The position numbers and the translations under genes were made by a program. A model generated the notes under the pieces. It was given only the letters and a program-made list of their open reading frames with translations. It had not been told where the DNA came from and made no database searches. DNA of 64,000 bases, taken from Larus michahellis (taxonomy: Eukaryota; Chordata; Aves; Charadriiformes; Laridae). The stretch is taken from positions 12,780,711-12,844,710 of the forward strand of contig NC_133910.1 in NCBI RefSeq assembly GCF_964199755.1, written 5' to 3'. This document shows positions 49,801 through 61,332 of this stretch, in pieces (the first letter of the stretch is position 1; each line of letters starts with the position of its first letter).

Positions 49801-52800
49801 CTGCTCTGCTCCGCTGGCGTGGTGGTTTATTTTACCAAGGTCTTTCTTGGAAGAAGCGGTGATGAAGTTAACAGCCTGTGAGCCATAATTGGCTCACATT
49901 AAATCAAGGAAATGATATGTTTTGTTTTGCCCCCCCCCCCCTTTTTTTTTTTTAAATCATATTAAACAGGAAAAACCCACACAGAGCCAAGGAAGGAGCA
50001 GGCAGCAGCTCTCAGGAATCCGGGGGGAGATTTGTGTCCCATGCATAAAGAAATCCAGTCCTTGCCATCAAAGCAGAAGCAGCTTCACTCCAAAAATACC
50101 CAGCAGAAATGCCCATGGGCAAGGGAAGGGGGACCCAAAAAAACCCAGGTTATGGCACCGCAACAGGCGCCACTTCAAAGCCTGTCCCAGCAGCTCATGG
50201 AGTTCAACTGGACACACTAAAAAAAAAAAATTTCTTAAAAAAATTCTTCTTGGAAGTGCTTTCATTTACCTTGCCACCTCTCAACCAACACAGGGTGTCA
50301 AAAACCTTGCTGGTACCTTAATGTGGCTCCCGACGTACAGGGTATTTCAGAAAGGAAACTTCCTTGTGCTTGTTCTTTACATTTGATTTTTAGCCCCTGT
50401 GGCTACGTTCTGGTTGTGAGCGGAGCCGGGTGATGGCAGAACCGTCCTCCCAAGGCTGCAGGGCACCTAAGCCATCAGGTCTCCGGAGGGACAACATCCA
50501 GCCCCTAATGCCTGCCCCCGAGACGTCCCCACAGCCCGGCAGAGCTCGGCTGCATTTCCACCCCGGCTGGCGCAGTCGCTGCGGTGCAGCCCGTTTTCAC
50601 CCCTCACTCACCGAGTTTTCCCCCATCACCACCAGCAGCCAGTGTCCTCTTGTGGCTCAGCACAAAAGCACCGAGAGCCACTGGGGCTTGTCCCACCTGG
50701 AGGCAGCCGCATCCCAGCTTGTCCTACCCACCGCTGGGATTTGTGGAAAACCCGAGCTGTTTCCAAGGCTGGCCCATCCGAAAGCACAGCACCCTTGGGG
50801 ATACTCAGCCCCTGCTTTCACGCAGCATCGCTGCACAGGTGTGCATCAAGATCGACCGCATCATCCCAGCAAGGCAAGACACAGATCTATGGGGTGCAAG
50901 GACCGCGGGGGACCAGCTCTGAGCACCGCTGGCCGCATCCCTCCCTCTCTTGGGGGCCACCACAGCCCTGGGGAAATTTGGGCTCCAGAAGAGCGTGGCT
51001 CTGCGCTGCCTTGACACCGCTCACACACACCGGCCCAGGCCAGCGGCCACCCAGAAGCTGCGGCAGAAGATACAGCGAGTGACAAAGCCACCACATCGCA
51101 TGGGAAGGACTGGATCCGCCCCCACATCCCCCGTTCATCCACTGACGCTGTTGCACTTACACCTGCAGGCACTGGAAGTTGTGGGTCGCAAGATTTCACG
51201 TGACTTGAAAAAAAAGCCCCACAAGCAGGAAAAACCATACCGCTTTTGGTAAATCCCCTGCCCAGCTGAAGATCACACACATGTCTTGCAGCTCATCCCA
51301 GCTCCTGCATTAGCCAGGTCAGAAACGGGACACCAAAACCCCTTGCTCTAAGCATGGGGGGATGAACAAGTCTCCCATCTGCGTGGCAACCAGGAACATT
51401 CCCCCCCCCCCAAATTCAACCCTTTTTCAACTTAAAAACAACAACAACAAACCTCAATGGGAAATTCTAATTTTGTTTGGAAATGTTATTTCCAAACTGC
51501 ACATGAGAAATCACGCTCTGACCTAGCGTTGCTGACAGGCAAATATTTATCCCCACAAAATTTCCACATAAAGCCATCACTTTTGTCAGTAGGTCTGGAC
51601 GGCAGAAGCAGAGGGAGAAGGCAGCGAGAGGGGAGCCAGGGGGCACAGGGACCGGCAGCTCTGCCCAGCGGGTCAGACCCACGGGCGGCTGCGAGGCCCT
51701 CGGACGGATGCCTGCAAACACCACGGCTCTCCTTGAGATTCATTTTGAGGCAAGACACAGCCTTTTCCAACACATTCAGAGCGAGTATCTAATATTTTTT
51801 TCAAGACTTGTACCTTTTTTTGCAATACATTAAACCAATACAAGCCTCTGCTCCCGCGCCCCACAGCACTCCACCATCCAGCGCCGCTGCCCTCGCCCGT
51901 GGCGGAGCGGATCCCGTCCGACGAACGTTTCTCAGTCTATTCGGCAGAGTTATTCTTTTGCTCTGTGTTTTGATACTTACAAAGCCATTACCATCCCTCG
52001 CATGCACATCCATCATCGGGCCTTCAAACTCCAGAAAGTCCCAAAAAACTATTTTCCACTCACCATGCAGCCTGCCAGGCTCTGTTCTTCTACTCTGCGT
52101 TGCTTCATCCATCGAAAGACATTTCAGCAAGTTCCGAGTCCAACAAAATAAACAGATGGCAGCCTGAAAAGGTGGTGATTTTTTTCTGTGAGGGGGGAGC
52201 CGGGGCAAGGGATGCAGCCGGGAAGAGCTGAATTCTGTCTGCCTGGTTGGAAAAGTTAATCTGGGCTCCGGCAACGATGCCCGTCTGGAGCCGGGGGTGC
52301 AAGGCAGCGCTTTGCAAAGCCGTGGGGTCCTGGAAAGCTGCAGGGGGAGCAGCCGTAGCTGCCTCCTGGGCTCAGGCTCCCCCAGGTCTACAAGCTCCAC
52401 GCCACAGGGGTGCACCCACCCCAGTACCAACCCCCACCGGGCACCCACCTTCCCTCCGCGTGCCCCCAGCACCCTGCAGCCACCATCTGCGCCCTGAGCG
52501 GCTCTGGAAACCCAGCACACGCTGTTTGCCAGCGTTTTGTGAGGAGCTGGTTCACCATCACACCTCTGCACCACCCCGACGGGGACCACGCGCTCCCCAG
52601 GAATCACCCACAGAGCAGCACCCTGCTGCAAAGCACCAGCTCTGCTACAGCCTTACGGGACGCGGGCGACGCAGAGAGAAGCAACCCTGCCCCAGCGCAG
52701 GGCAAACCAGCCCCGGGGCTGCCCCTGAGCATCGCGGCATCCTGACCCAGCAATCACCAGGGCAGGCTTACGGGGAAGATTTATGAAAGGATGTGGCCAG

Positions 52801-55300
52801 ATGAGCAATAGAGACGAATAGCCTTGAGGAGTGACTGATTTCTCCCTTACAAGAGGAATAGAAATTAATTTATGAATTGGGTTAGTTAAGTTGCCAAGTG
52901 GCTTTGATGCAGTTTATTTTTTTGCATATGTTCATGATCTATTGCACAGCTGTCAGAGGGGGAGGAAGGTCCTATTGAGCCGGAGAAATGCATCACTCTG
53001 GCAGAGGCAGCCAACAGCTCTCAGCAAAACCAGATTGCCCTTTTATCGGCCACGGGTTGGTCTGCCGCTTTCCCAAAGCGGGCGCCTCCTTCCTCCCCAG
53101 TTCACCCTCGAGGGCCTGGAGCGCCCTTACTTGCCGCAGAGGCGGGGAGGGGGACAGAAGCCCCTTCCCCGTGCCGATGGCCAAGCACAGCCCACCGGAG
53201 ACACCGCTGATACCATTTTCTTCCACCTTCTCCTCCCCTTGCGTGTTTTGGTAGGACCTACAGCAAGTCAGGAGAGTCCCCACGGAGATGCGGAGCGGGG
53301 ACGGGGTGGTGGGTGCTTTATTCCTTACCAAGACTGCACGCTTAGAAAGAAACCATGGAGGGCAGAGCGAGGATGTGGTGCTCAGCCAAAGCGAGCGCGG
53401 GGACCTGTTACACCATGGCTGAGGGACCCCCTTCCCTCCGGGGGACACCGTCCCCCTGTCACCAAGGGACAGACTTGCCCAGGGGCTCAGCCCCGGCTCC
53501 CCGAGCCGAGAGCAGCGCGGGCGCCGGCTCCCCCGCACTCCCCGGCGTTACAGGTGCTTGGAGGTTTTTCAAGACACGAAGTAATTTCCTGTTTGAAGCA
53601 GTTGACAAATCTGCACAGAAACTGGATAACCCTTCGCGTCTCAGGGAGATCCGACGGCTGCGGCTCACAGCTCCCCTACAATGGACTTTTTTTTCCACAA
53701 AAGTGTAAGGGGAGGGAGGTTGGGTTGAACACCCCTCTCTGTCCCATGTCCAAGTGGTTTCAGGTTTAGGAGAGACACCGTGTCCTTCTGCGAGGTCTGT
53801 GGCAAGCACACGCAGTGGCCACGTGCCCAGGAGGTGCCCCAGCCCGCAGCGGGTTCCCAGCCCCGGCCCCATCCTCACGCCGCTCCCAGCCCAGGAAACG
53901 CAGCGGCCGCTGCCAGCCCTCGCTGCATCGCCCTGCTCCCTCCCGCAAGCCTCCCGCAAACCGGGCTATTTGAGGAAAAACCTGCGTCATTAAATTATCA
54001 CATATATACAGCAAAACCAGCTACTGCACAGTTAGGGGCTTGATGACTCTTCAGTTAATAGCTGCTTTTTAGCCAGAGGCATGAGAATTAAAGTAGACCT
54101 CCTTCGGGGCAGGAGGTGGCACTCGGGGCTCCAGCCCGGTGTACCCCCATGCTGGCTGCACCAGCACGGCCGGGCTCACCCCACTGAAGCAGCAGAGAAG
54201 GTCCCAGGTCCCAGGGGCTACAGCAGGCTGTCCCCAGCCACCCAGCCCCCAGCCTGTGCCCCCAAGCACAGCCCAGCCCCAAGGAGCTGCCAGGGCCTGG
54301 GGCTCGGCACCCCGGCTCCTGAGAGAGCACAAAGCCCTGGAGAAAGGAGAGATGCAGATCCTGCTTTCTGCAGCCCCTCACTACAGGGTGCATTGGTCTC
54401 CAAATACAAACGAAAGGGGGGAGATGAATTAGCGAGAGACGTTGCAGCGCACAGACGGCCACTTCGCGTGGCAGCCAGCTCCGAGTCACCTTCTCCCTCT
54501 CCAAGCCACCAAACCACGCAGCCAGGTCAGCGCCCAGCGCTGCCACCCATTCCCCACACCCTGCCAGGGCACAACGTTTCTCCCTGCTTCTGCGTTGGCC
54601 TCTGCAAATGGGAAGCTCCCAGCCCTCATCTTTGAAGGATGCGACCATCCAAAGGATGCCCAGACAGCAGACCCACCAACAGGCACAGAAGCCTTTCTCC
54701 CCCTCGCCCCCAGGCACACGACAGCCCAGGGTTCACACCTTGGCTCTCAGCAGGGACCCACACCCAGCACGCAAACCCCTCCAAGAGACACAAGCAGAGA
54801 GCTAGTGTGACCCTGCACAGGGCAGCACCCTCAGCCCCACCACCGTCCCAAAAAGAACCAGCAGCCAAGCAGCTCCATGATGGAACGAGCCAGAGATAAC
54901 CAACCGGCAAGCCCACAGCTTCTTCCTCGCTCGAGATATTTATCGCAAAAACAAGAACCACGGAGGAAAAAGAGAAAAGGCAAGCTCTTACCTTGCAGAA
55001 GCCTCAACCCCTGAAGACCTTGCAGCCACATTCCCCAGTGAGTCCCATCCTGCTCAGCACCTGCAGCCACTTTTCACCTGGACCAGCCCCACCAGCATCA
55101 CCCTAAAGCCCTCCACCCCCAGCCTGCCCTCCCTCCACTACAGCATCGCTGTTCTGGGGGTCCTTTTTTTTAACTCATAGTGCTGAAAGGCAGCTGCTTT
55201 GGGGTGGAATGTGGCAAATATTGTATTGTAGAGAGTCAGTATACCTGGTTTGAGGGGGGAGGGGGGAAAGCTGAGGCTTGGGAAGGGCAGGGGGGATAAA
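46837..55300. other. Intergenic, right part of the MYMK-SLC2A6 desert
   Basis: No gene recognised. It contains AT-richer patches with E-box-like motifs (46840-46990, 47700-48100, 52800-52960), a 22-bp dyad (49877-49898), and a two-copy repeat of about 21 bp around 49340-49385. The GC-rich remainder shows only composition-driven open frames. Confidence 0.55.
49877..49898. repeat. Perfect 9-bp inverted repeat with 4-bp spacer
   Basis: TGTGAGCCA, TAAT, then TGGCTCACA. It contains ATTGG, the complement of a CCAAT motif, and lies in AT-rich sequence. It could be a dimeric transcription factor site. Confidence 0.5.
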
Positions 55301-55313
55301 GAATAACTTTCTC

Positions 55314-55412
55314 AATGAGCAGCCTTAGGGAATTTGAAGAGGAAGGATGCTGCAAATTCCCTGCGTGAATTTGCAGCATCCTTCCTCTTCAAATTCCCTA
55401 AGGCCGCTCATT
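55314..55412. repeat. Near-perfect inverted repeat, 46-bp arms, 7-nt loop
   Basis: The left arm 55314-55359 is the reverse complement of the right arm 55367-55412, with one mismatch (A55321 against C55405). The loop is CCTGCGT (55360-55366). The arms contain AAATTC and GGATGCTGC near the loop. Transcription in either direction would give a very stable hairpin of about 99 nt. It belongs to no repeat family I recognise. Confidence 0.95.
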
Positions 55413-56799
55413 TGTAGGTTTTCCTTGGTCTGCAAGGTGCAAACGGCAGCGATGCTCCCCAGCCCCTGCTGCCCCATGCAGGACCATGACCTTGCATGGA
55501 GCGTTGCCACCGTGGGACCGAACAGGCACTGCCAGCCCGGAGGCACGGAGCAAAACGCACACGAGGGAGGTGACCGGTGGTATTTGCTGATGGAGGGGGT
55601 GCCCAGGGTGCAGGGACCAGCTCCAGGGGGACCAACGTAGCACTGGAATTATTTATTTTTTTTTGGGTGGGCTGGCCTGACACCCACCCCGGCGTCCCCT
55701 TGCTCCGTGACCTTTCTTCCCGCAATCACAGCCCCGAGTGCCTGAGTCAGCTGTAAATCCCCAGCATTGATCAGACACTAAATGCGGCGCTTGGTGGTTG
55801 CAGAAGGGGAACCAGATTGCACGGAGGGAAGAACATAACAGCTCCTGGCTGACACCAAAGCGTCACGTGGGCCCCCAGGCAGGCTTGGGGGTGCAGAAAC
55901 CACCCGGGTGGTCACAAAAGCCCCAGGGACTAAGGTGAATGATGGAAACAAGAGCAGCACTACAATAGTTTAAGGAAAGACATCTTTTGCTAATTAAATC
56001 CAAGTACAAAGCCAGGAGGTATATCTCCCCTCGCTTTCCTACAGGGTGAGTTTGTCCCTTGCAGCCCCCCAGGACCTGCAGATGGCCCGGCACAACGCTG
56101 CCCCCTGAGCCCCGTGGGGTTGGAAGGGTCAGAGTGAGAGGACAAAGGCACCCATAGGCAGCCCGGGGTCTCCAGCAGCTGCACCCAATGAAGCAGGGAT
56201 GCCACCCTCCCCTTTTCCATCCTCATCAGCACTCTCCAACCCCCTCACCTGCTCCCTGTGCCCCCTCCATGTTCACCTCCCTCTTGTTTCCTCTCCTTCC
56301 TCTTCCTCGGCTCTGGTCTGTGTTGAAAACCCTTCCCCAGGGTGGCTGTGGAGGCTCACGCAGACGCAATTTACCCTTGTAGAAAGAAGCAGCGTTTAGC
56401 CATTCCAACGGGAACCAGTGCCTTGAGGGGAGAGACGCGGCCTTGGCAAGGGGACGTTTCTGCCAGTGGGAACAGTTTCTGCAAGGATCATCCCTGTAAG
56501 TGCCGCTGCAGAGATGGGTTTTGGTGTCGATGGGGTCAGGGAGGGACAAGACCTGGGCAGGCGCGGGGCGAAGGGCACCGTCGTTTCCCCGTGGCTGTTT
56601 GTCTGCTGGTTTTCTGGCCCCACCAGTTTCCTCCCCAGAGGCCGGCTGGGCGCAAGCCCACGAGGCACAGATTTCTCTGATTAGGCAACGCCGGGGCAGC
56701 CTCTCCCCTTTCGCTTTCAGCTGCTTCTTCCTCCCCGTCCCCGAGGCAGCCCCCAGCATCCGCACCCAGGCGCAGCAGCGGACGGGCACCGGCCACGGC
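55413..56799. other. Upstream region and 5' UTR of SLC2A6
   Basis: No other gene recognised. A pyrimidine-rich acceptor-like sequence (TTTCGCTTTCAG) ends at about 56720 and could join an upstream non-coding exon. The SLC2A6 reading frame stays open upstream of the chosen start, with an in-frame ATG at 56530. Confidence 0.45.
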
Positions 56800-56906
56800 A
56801 TGGCCATGGAGCCGAGCGCCCGGGAGCCCCTCGTGAGGAAGACGAGCTTCTCATATCAGACCTTCCCCGAGAGGGCTGTCCAGAGGCTCGACAAGGAGTA
56901 CCTGCG
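56800..56906 (+). CDS. SLC2A6: SLC2A6 exon 1 (cytosolic N-terminus)
   Basis: Residues 1-35 plus two bases. [17 protein letters not shown], then YQTFPER, which resembles the YDTFPEK block of mammalian GLUT6. Donor CTGCG/GTAAGG. Confidence 0.88.
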
Positions 56907-59900
56907 GTAAGGGCCGGGCTGGGACTGGCTGCGGGGTGGGCTGTGCCCCCCATCCCGGGAGCGCTGGGCTGGGGGGACTGGCGGGAGAGCGGCTTCACGC
57001 TGCTGTCAGTCCCGAGTTGCCTTGAGACGGGGTCTCATCCTGCCCAGGGCGCGCGGTGCTGGACGAGCCCGCCTGGCAGAGCTGTGGGTGCACGCGCGTT
57101 TGGGCATCCAACTCTTGTGGGAGCATAAGATCCTGCTGGGGGCACGGGGGTCTTGAATGGAGCCCCCTCCCTGCTCCGCTGAGACGAGCCAGCTGCCGGC
57201 TGGGTCCGTGGTGCCGCCCAGCTCCGGCTTCTGCTTTTCTCGGTTTGTTCAACCTGCTGAAAACCGCCCGGCGCAGAGGAAACATCGGCGGTGCCCGGGG
57301 CGGGGGGCAGGCTCTCGCCCCCCACCACAGGGCAGGAGCGGCTGCTGCTCTGCTGGGAGAAATCCCAGCAGCCGGGGGCTCTGCAGGGCCGTTCCCGGGG
57401 AAAATCCCCCCCCCCGCCCCGTGGGTGTCACGAGAGCCTTGGTGAAGGCTGGGGGAAGCCACGAGATAGAGTTAACGTTTCTGGCGGGTGCGATAAGAGC
57501 ACCCAACACGTCCTTCTTGGTTGCTCCCTCCTTCAGGAGCCTCCACAACAAGCGGCTCTACCTGGCTGTGTTTGCCGCTGTCCTGGGGAATTTCAGTTTC
57601 GGCTTCGCCCTGGTTTACCCCTCGCCCGTCATCCCCGCCCTGGAGGCTCACCCCAGCCCTGCGCTGAGGCTGGACCAGTACACAGCATCCTGGTTCGGGG
57701 TAAGGAGCGGGGTTGTCCCTGCCGGGGGCCGGGGACAGAGGGTGGACGGGGGGAGCCCGGACCCACCGAGGCCCCTCTCCGCGTCTCCCCACAGTCAGTG
57801 TTCACGCTGGGAGCGGCGGCGGGGGGGCTCAGCGCCATGCTCCTCAATGACCGCCTGGGACGCAAGCTGAGCATCATGTTCTCGGCGCTGCCCTCCGTCG
57901 TGGGATATGCGCTGATGGCCGGCGCCCAGGGGATCGGGATGCTGCTGCTGGGACGCGTGCTGACGGGCTACGCCGGCGGCGTGACGTCCGCCTCCATCCC
58001 GGTAACGTGCCCTGGGAAGGAGTTTGCCAGGGATTTGCAGGGCGGGAGACGGGGTGGTTCTGTAGTTGAGCCTGGGGCATCCCGCTGCTTTTTGGAGGCA
58101 CCAGCAGAGCTCCAGGGCTGGTCGTGGTTGGGAATGGGGAGGATGCACTGGGTTAACGGCCCTGGCACAGCCAGCCCGAGCTGCCCCCGTGGTGCTGGAC
58201 TTTCTTGCCTGCAGAAAAGGGAAGACAGGTCCTCGATCCCTGCCCTGTTCCACCCCACAGTTATTTCCTCCCACGTTTACCGAATGCGGACCGCACGTTG
58301 CACGCAGAGGGGAAGGCAGCAATTGAGTAACCCCGGGGCATGTCTTTCCAGTAATGGGAGGCTGACCGTGCCGCTGGAGCACTTCTCCCACACTGGGGTG
58401 AGGGAGGGAAGCAGTGGTGCCTGCAAGGTTGTCCTCTCCTCCCACCAGGACCAGCTCACGCTGCTGGACTGGCCAGGTTTCCACCCCGAGAGGAAGTTTC
58501 TCAGCAGTTCGGGGTTCCCCTGGCTGCAGTGGATGACTGCGAGGTGACAGAGGACAGGTTTGGGTGGTGACAGCTGTATATTGCAGCTCGGTTAAGCGTG
58601 TGTTGTCCCGCTCCAGGTCTACATCTCAGAGATCTCCCACCCCGGGGTCAGAGGCATGCTGGGCGCCTGTCCTCAGATCATGGCAGTGCTGGGCTCCCTC
58701 GTCCTGTACGCGCTGGGCAAGTATCTCGGTGTTCGGAGGGCAGGAAACCCTCAGCAAGGCCTTAGGGGAGTTTATTTTAAACAACCTTCTCAGCAAGTTG
58801 ATGGATTCCGTCCCCTTGCGGCTAGCTCACAACCACCACCATGGGTGTGCAAAGGGGGTCTGGACAGGATCACCTGTGCATAACCCACCCTTAGAGGGGT
58901 AAATCCGTAACCTGCACGGACCCGTGGCCATCACCACGCCTGCAGAACCGGGTCCTGCCAAGGTTTCGTCAGGTCTGAAGGGCAGCACGCGATGGACTGC
59001 GTGCGCGTCTCCTGCCAGCATGTGCCCTGGTCGCTGCAGGGTCTTGCTGGATCCTCTAAGATTTGGGGGAGCTCGCTGGGATTTACCCGTGTTGAACAAC
59101 AGCTGAAAATGCTTCTTTGCTGGGAGAAAAACACAGAAAAATCTGTCTCTAGTTTTTGGGAATTTTCCCCCGTGGATTTATTAAATCTCCACTGCTGGGG
59201 CGCCCACGTGGAGGCAAGGCCAGGACTCCTCTCCTAACCGTGCTGCTCCGGCAGGGCTGGTCCTGGAGTGGCGCTGGCTGGCCGTCGCAGGGGAGGTGCC
59301 CGTGCTCGCCATGATTGTCCTGCTCTGCTTCATGCCCAACTCGCCCCGGTTCCTGCTCTCCCAGGGGAAGGATGACGAGGCCCTGAGGTCACTGTGCTGG
59401 CTGCGGGGCAGGGACACGGACTACGCCCGGGAGTATGAGCAGATCAAGGACAGCGTGAGGAAGCAGGTGAGGAGGGGACGGGGCTCACCTCCAGCACGGG
59501 GCAGATGTAACGTGAAAACTGCAAAATCCAGGCTCCTTTGTGCAACTCCTGAGCCATCTTTTGGGTGCTGTGGTGGTGCCCAGAGGTGGTAACGCCTCAG
59601 CTTTCTGGCTTTGTCCCCTCCAGAACCGGCGGGTTTCCTGTGCCGAGATCAAGGACCCCTTCATTTACAAGCCCCTCCTGATTGCGGTGGGGATGAGGTT
59701 CCTGCAGCAACTCTCTGGTGTCACCTGTGTCCTTGTGTACCTGCAGTCAATATTCAAGAAAACATCTGTCATCCTGGTGAGCCCTGGGTTCCAGCCCACG
59801 GTCGGATGGCTCTGTCTTCAGTGATGGCTGCCCAATGCTCCAAATCCCCTGCAGCTCTAAGACCCCAACTTTGAAGCCTTTTTTAAAGCACCTGGTTGTC

Positions 59901-61332
59901 AGCAATTGCCAAGCACTTGCCCTGCAAAAGGCTGCATGAGGACGGGGAGCAGGACTGGCCCTACTGTCTCCCCGCTCTCATCCTCTGAGCTTCAGGCTCT
60001 TCTCCCGTCTCTTGCTATGGGCGGATAGCTTTGACAAAGTCATCAGCCAGAGTCAAGGCAACGCAGGTAGGAACCTGCCCTGTCCCTGGCTCTCCCATCT
60101 CAGCGTCCCCACTGCTTTTGCCATTGCAGAAGCCAGAGTACGATGCAGCTCTTGTTGGCTTGGTCCGTCTGTTCTCGGTGGTGATCGCTGCTGTGTCGAT
60201 GGATAAAGCTGGGAGGAAGATTCTTCTTTTTGTATCAGGTATGTCTCTCTCCCACTGTTGTGCAAGGGAAGCTCTTATTTAAGGATTTCCAGGAGCTCTG
60301 CGAATGTGCAGGAGTGGAAACTTCAGCCATATGGGACTTGGGCAGGGAGTAGGGGAGGTCTCTTTCCTTTGGTGGTGGCTCAGCTCCTGAGCAGAGGCGT
60401 TCCCAGGAGCTCAGTGCTTGGCACAGATGGGATCACTCACCCATCGATCCCACTATGCTGTTGCATATCTCCACAGCTGGTGTCATGTTGATCTCCAACC
60501 TGACCATGGGGCTCTACATCCACTTCGTGCCAGCTTCTCAGAATGGCACCATTGCCAACAAGACACTGGTGAGCTTTGCCAACCTTCCTGCTGAGCCGAC
60601 CCACTACATCACCCTCATCCCACTCCTGGCAACCATGTTCTTCATAATGGGTAGGTGCAGAGAACGGGAGTCCAGGACCCACAGCACAGGGCTGGGTGCC
60701 AGCCTGGGGGGATGTTTCTTACCTGAGGCAGGGTGATACGGAGCAAGGAGATTTGGGGTTGGAGTTGGAAGGCAGGCAGTTGTCCCTGGAAGGCTAAGAA
60801 AGATGGCATCTGAAGTCACTTTGAGGAATGACAGCATGAATAGGGGAATAATGATTGACAGGGGAGCAGGGCAAGATTGCACAGGGCTCTTCTGTTGGCT
60901 TCGAGGCCTCAACAGTCTCACCTTACCCCTCCCTCCCTGCAGGTTATGCCATGGGCTGGGGACCCATCACTTGGTTGCTGATGTCGGAGATCCTGCCTCT
61001 GAAAGCCCGCGGGGTGGCCTCGGGCCTCTGCGTTGTTGTGAGCTGGCTGACAGCCTTCACCCTGACCCGGTTCTTCCTCCTGGTCGTGGTGGGTACTGCC
61101 CCAGGAAGGTGTCCGTCAGTCCCTCCTCAGACCCTCCCTGCACCAGCTCATGTCTTCTTTCTGTCCTGCTTCCCAGGAAGCCTTTGGCCTCGAGGTGCCC
61201 TTCCTATTCTTCACTATCATCTGCGCCGCGAACGTCTTATTCACAGGCTGCTGTGTTCCAGAAACCAAAGGCAGGTCCCTGGAACAGATTGAGGCCTTCT
61301 TCAGGACTGGCCGGAGGTCCTTCATGAGGTAG
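56800..61332 (+). CDS. SLC2A6: Solute carrier family 2 member 6 (GLUT6), facilitative sugar transporter
   Basis: Class III GLUT of the major facilitator superfamily, mainly intracellular (lysosomal) in mammals. Ten coding exons: 56800-56906, 57537-57699, 57795-58001, 58617-58716, 59255-59466, 59624-59776, 60130-60238, 60477-60650, 60943-61088 and 61177-61332. All phases close, giving 508 residues (human has 507). Signatures: GRK 112-114, PNSPR 220-224, QQLSG 291-295, GRK 342-344, GWGPITW 413-419 and PETKG 485-489; twelve membrane segments are expected. Sequons NGT 373 and NKT 378 lie in the long exofacial loop 9 typical of class III. The start at 56800 (or ATG 56806) gives the usual length. 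The N-terminal double leucine of mammalian GLUT6 reads Leu-Val here. Intron 4 uses a GC donor. Confidence 0.95.
57537..57699 (+). CDS. SLC2A6: SLC2A6 exon 2 (TM1)
   Basis: Residues 36-90. [19 protein letters not shown] and [13 protein letters not shown] form the first membrane segment and its exit loop. Acceptor TCCTTCAG, donor GGG/GTAAGG. Confidence 0.95.
57795..58001 (+). CDS. SLC2A6: SLC2A6 exon 3 (TM2-TM4)
   Basis: Residues 91-159. [24 protein letters not shown] (sugar-porter loop 2-3 motif) and [10 protein letters not shown]. The preceding intron is only 95 bases. Donor CCG/GTAACG. Confidence 0.95.
58617..58716 (+). CDS. SLC2A6: SLC2A6 exon 4 (TM4-TM5), followed by a GC donor
   Basis: Residues 160-192 plus one base: [16 protein letters not shown] and [13 protein letters not shown]. 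The only exit that keeps the family reading frame is CTGG/GCAAGT, a non-canonical but strong GC donor. Acceptor CGCTCCAG. Confidence 0.93.
59255..59466 (+). CDS. SLC2A6: SLC2A6 exon 5 (TM6 and start of central loop)
   Basis: Residues 193-263. [34 protein letters not shown] and the intracellular loop. Acceptor TCCGGCAG, donor CAG/GTGAGG. Confidence 0.95.
59624..59776 (+). CDS. SLC2A6: SLC2A6 exon 6 (TM7, QLS motif)
   Basis: Residues 264-314. It carries RFLQQLSGV, the helix 7 motif involved in sugar selectivity, and VYLQSIF. Acceptor CCCTCCAG, donor CTG/GTGAGC. Confidence 0.95.
60130..60238 (+). CDS. SLC2A6: SLC2A6 exon 7 (TM8)
   Basis: Residues 315-350 plus one base. [20 protein letters not shown] and KAGRKILLF. 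Acceptor CATTGCAG, donor TCAG/GTATGT. Confidence 0.94.
60477..60650 (+). CDS. SLC2A6: SLC2A6 exon 8 (TM9 and glycosylated loop 9)
   Basis: Residues 351-408 plus one base. [14 protein letters not shown] is followed by the exofacial loop with NGT 373 and NKT 378, then [14 protein letters not shown]. Acceptor TCCACAG, donor ATGG/GTAGGT. Confidence 0.94.
60943..61088 (+). CDS. SLC2A6: SLC2A6 exon 9 (TM10-TM11)
   Basis: Residues 409-457. [19 protein letters not shown] and [17 protein letters not shown], the helix 10 motif and following loop. Acceptor CCCTGCAG, donor GTG/GTGGGT. Confidence 0.96.
61177..61332 (+). CDS. SLC2A6: SLC2A6 exon 10 (TM12, C-terminus, stop)
   Basis: Residues 458-508. [12 protein letters not shown], then [17 protein letters not shown] and the C-terminal [11 protein letters not shown]. 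Stop TAG at 61330-61332. Acceptor CTTCCCAG. Confidence 0.97.
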   Translation, partial: EAFGLEVPFLFFTIICAANVLFTGCCVPETKGRSLEQIEAFFRTGRRSFMR

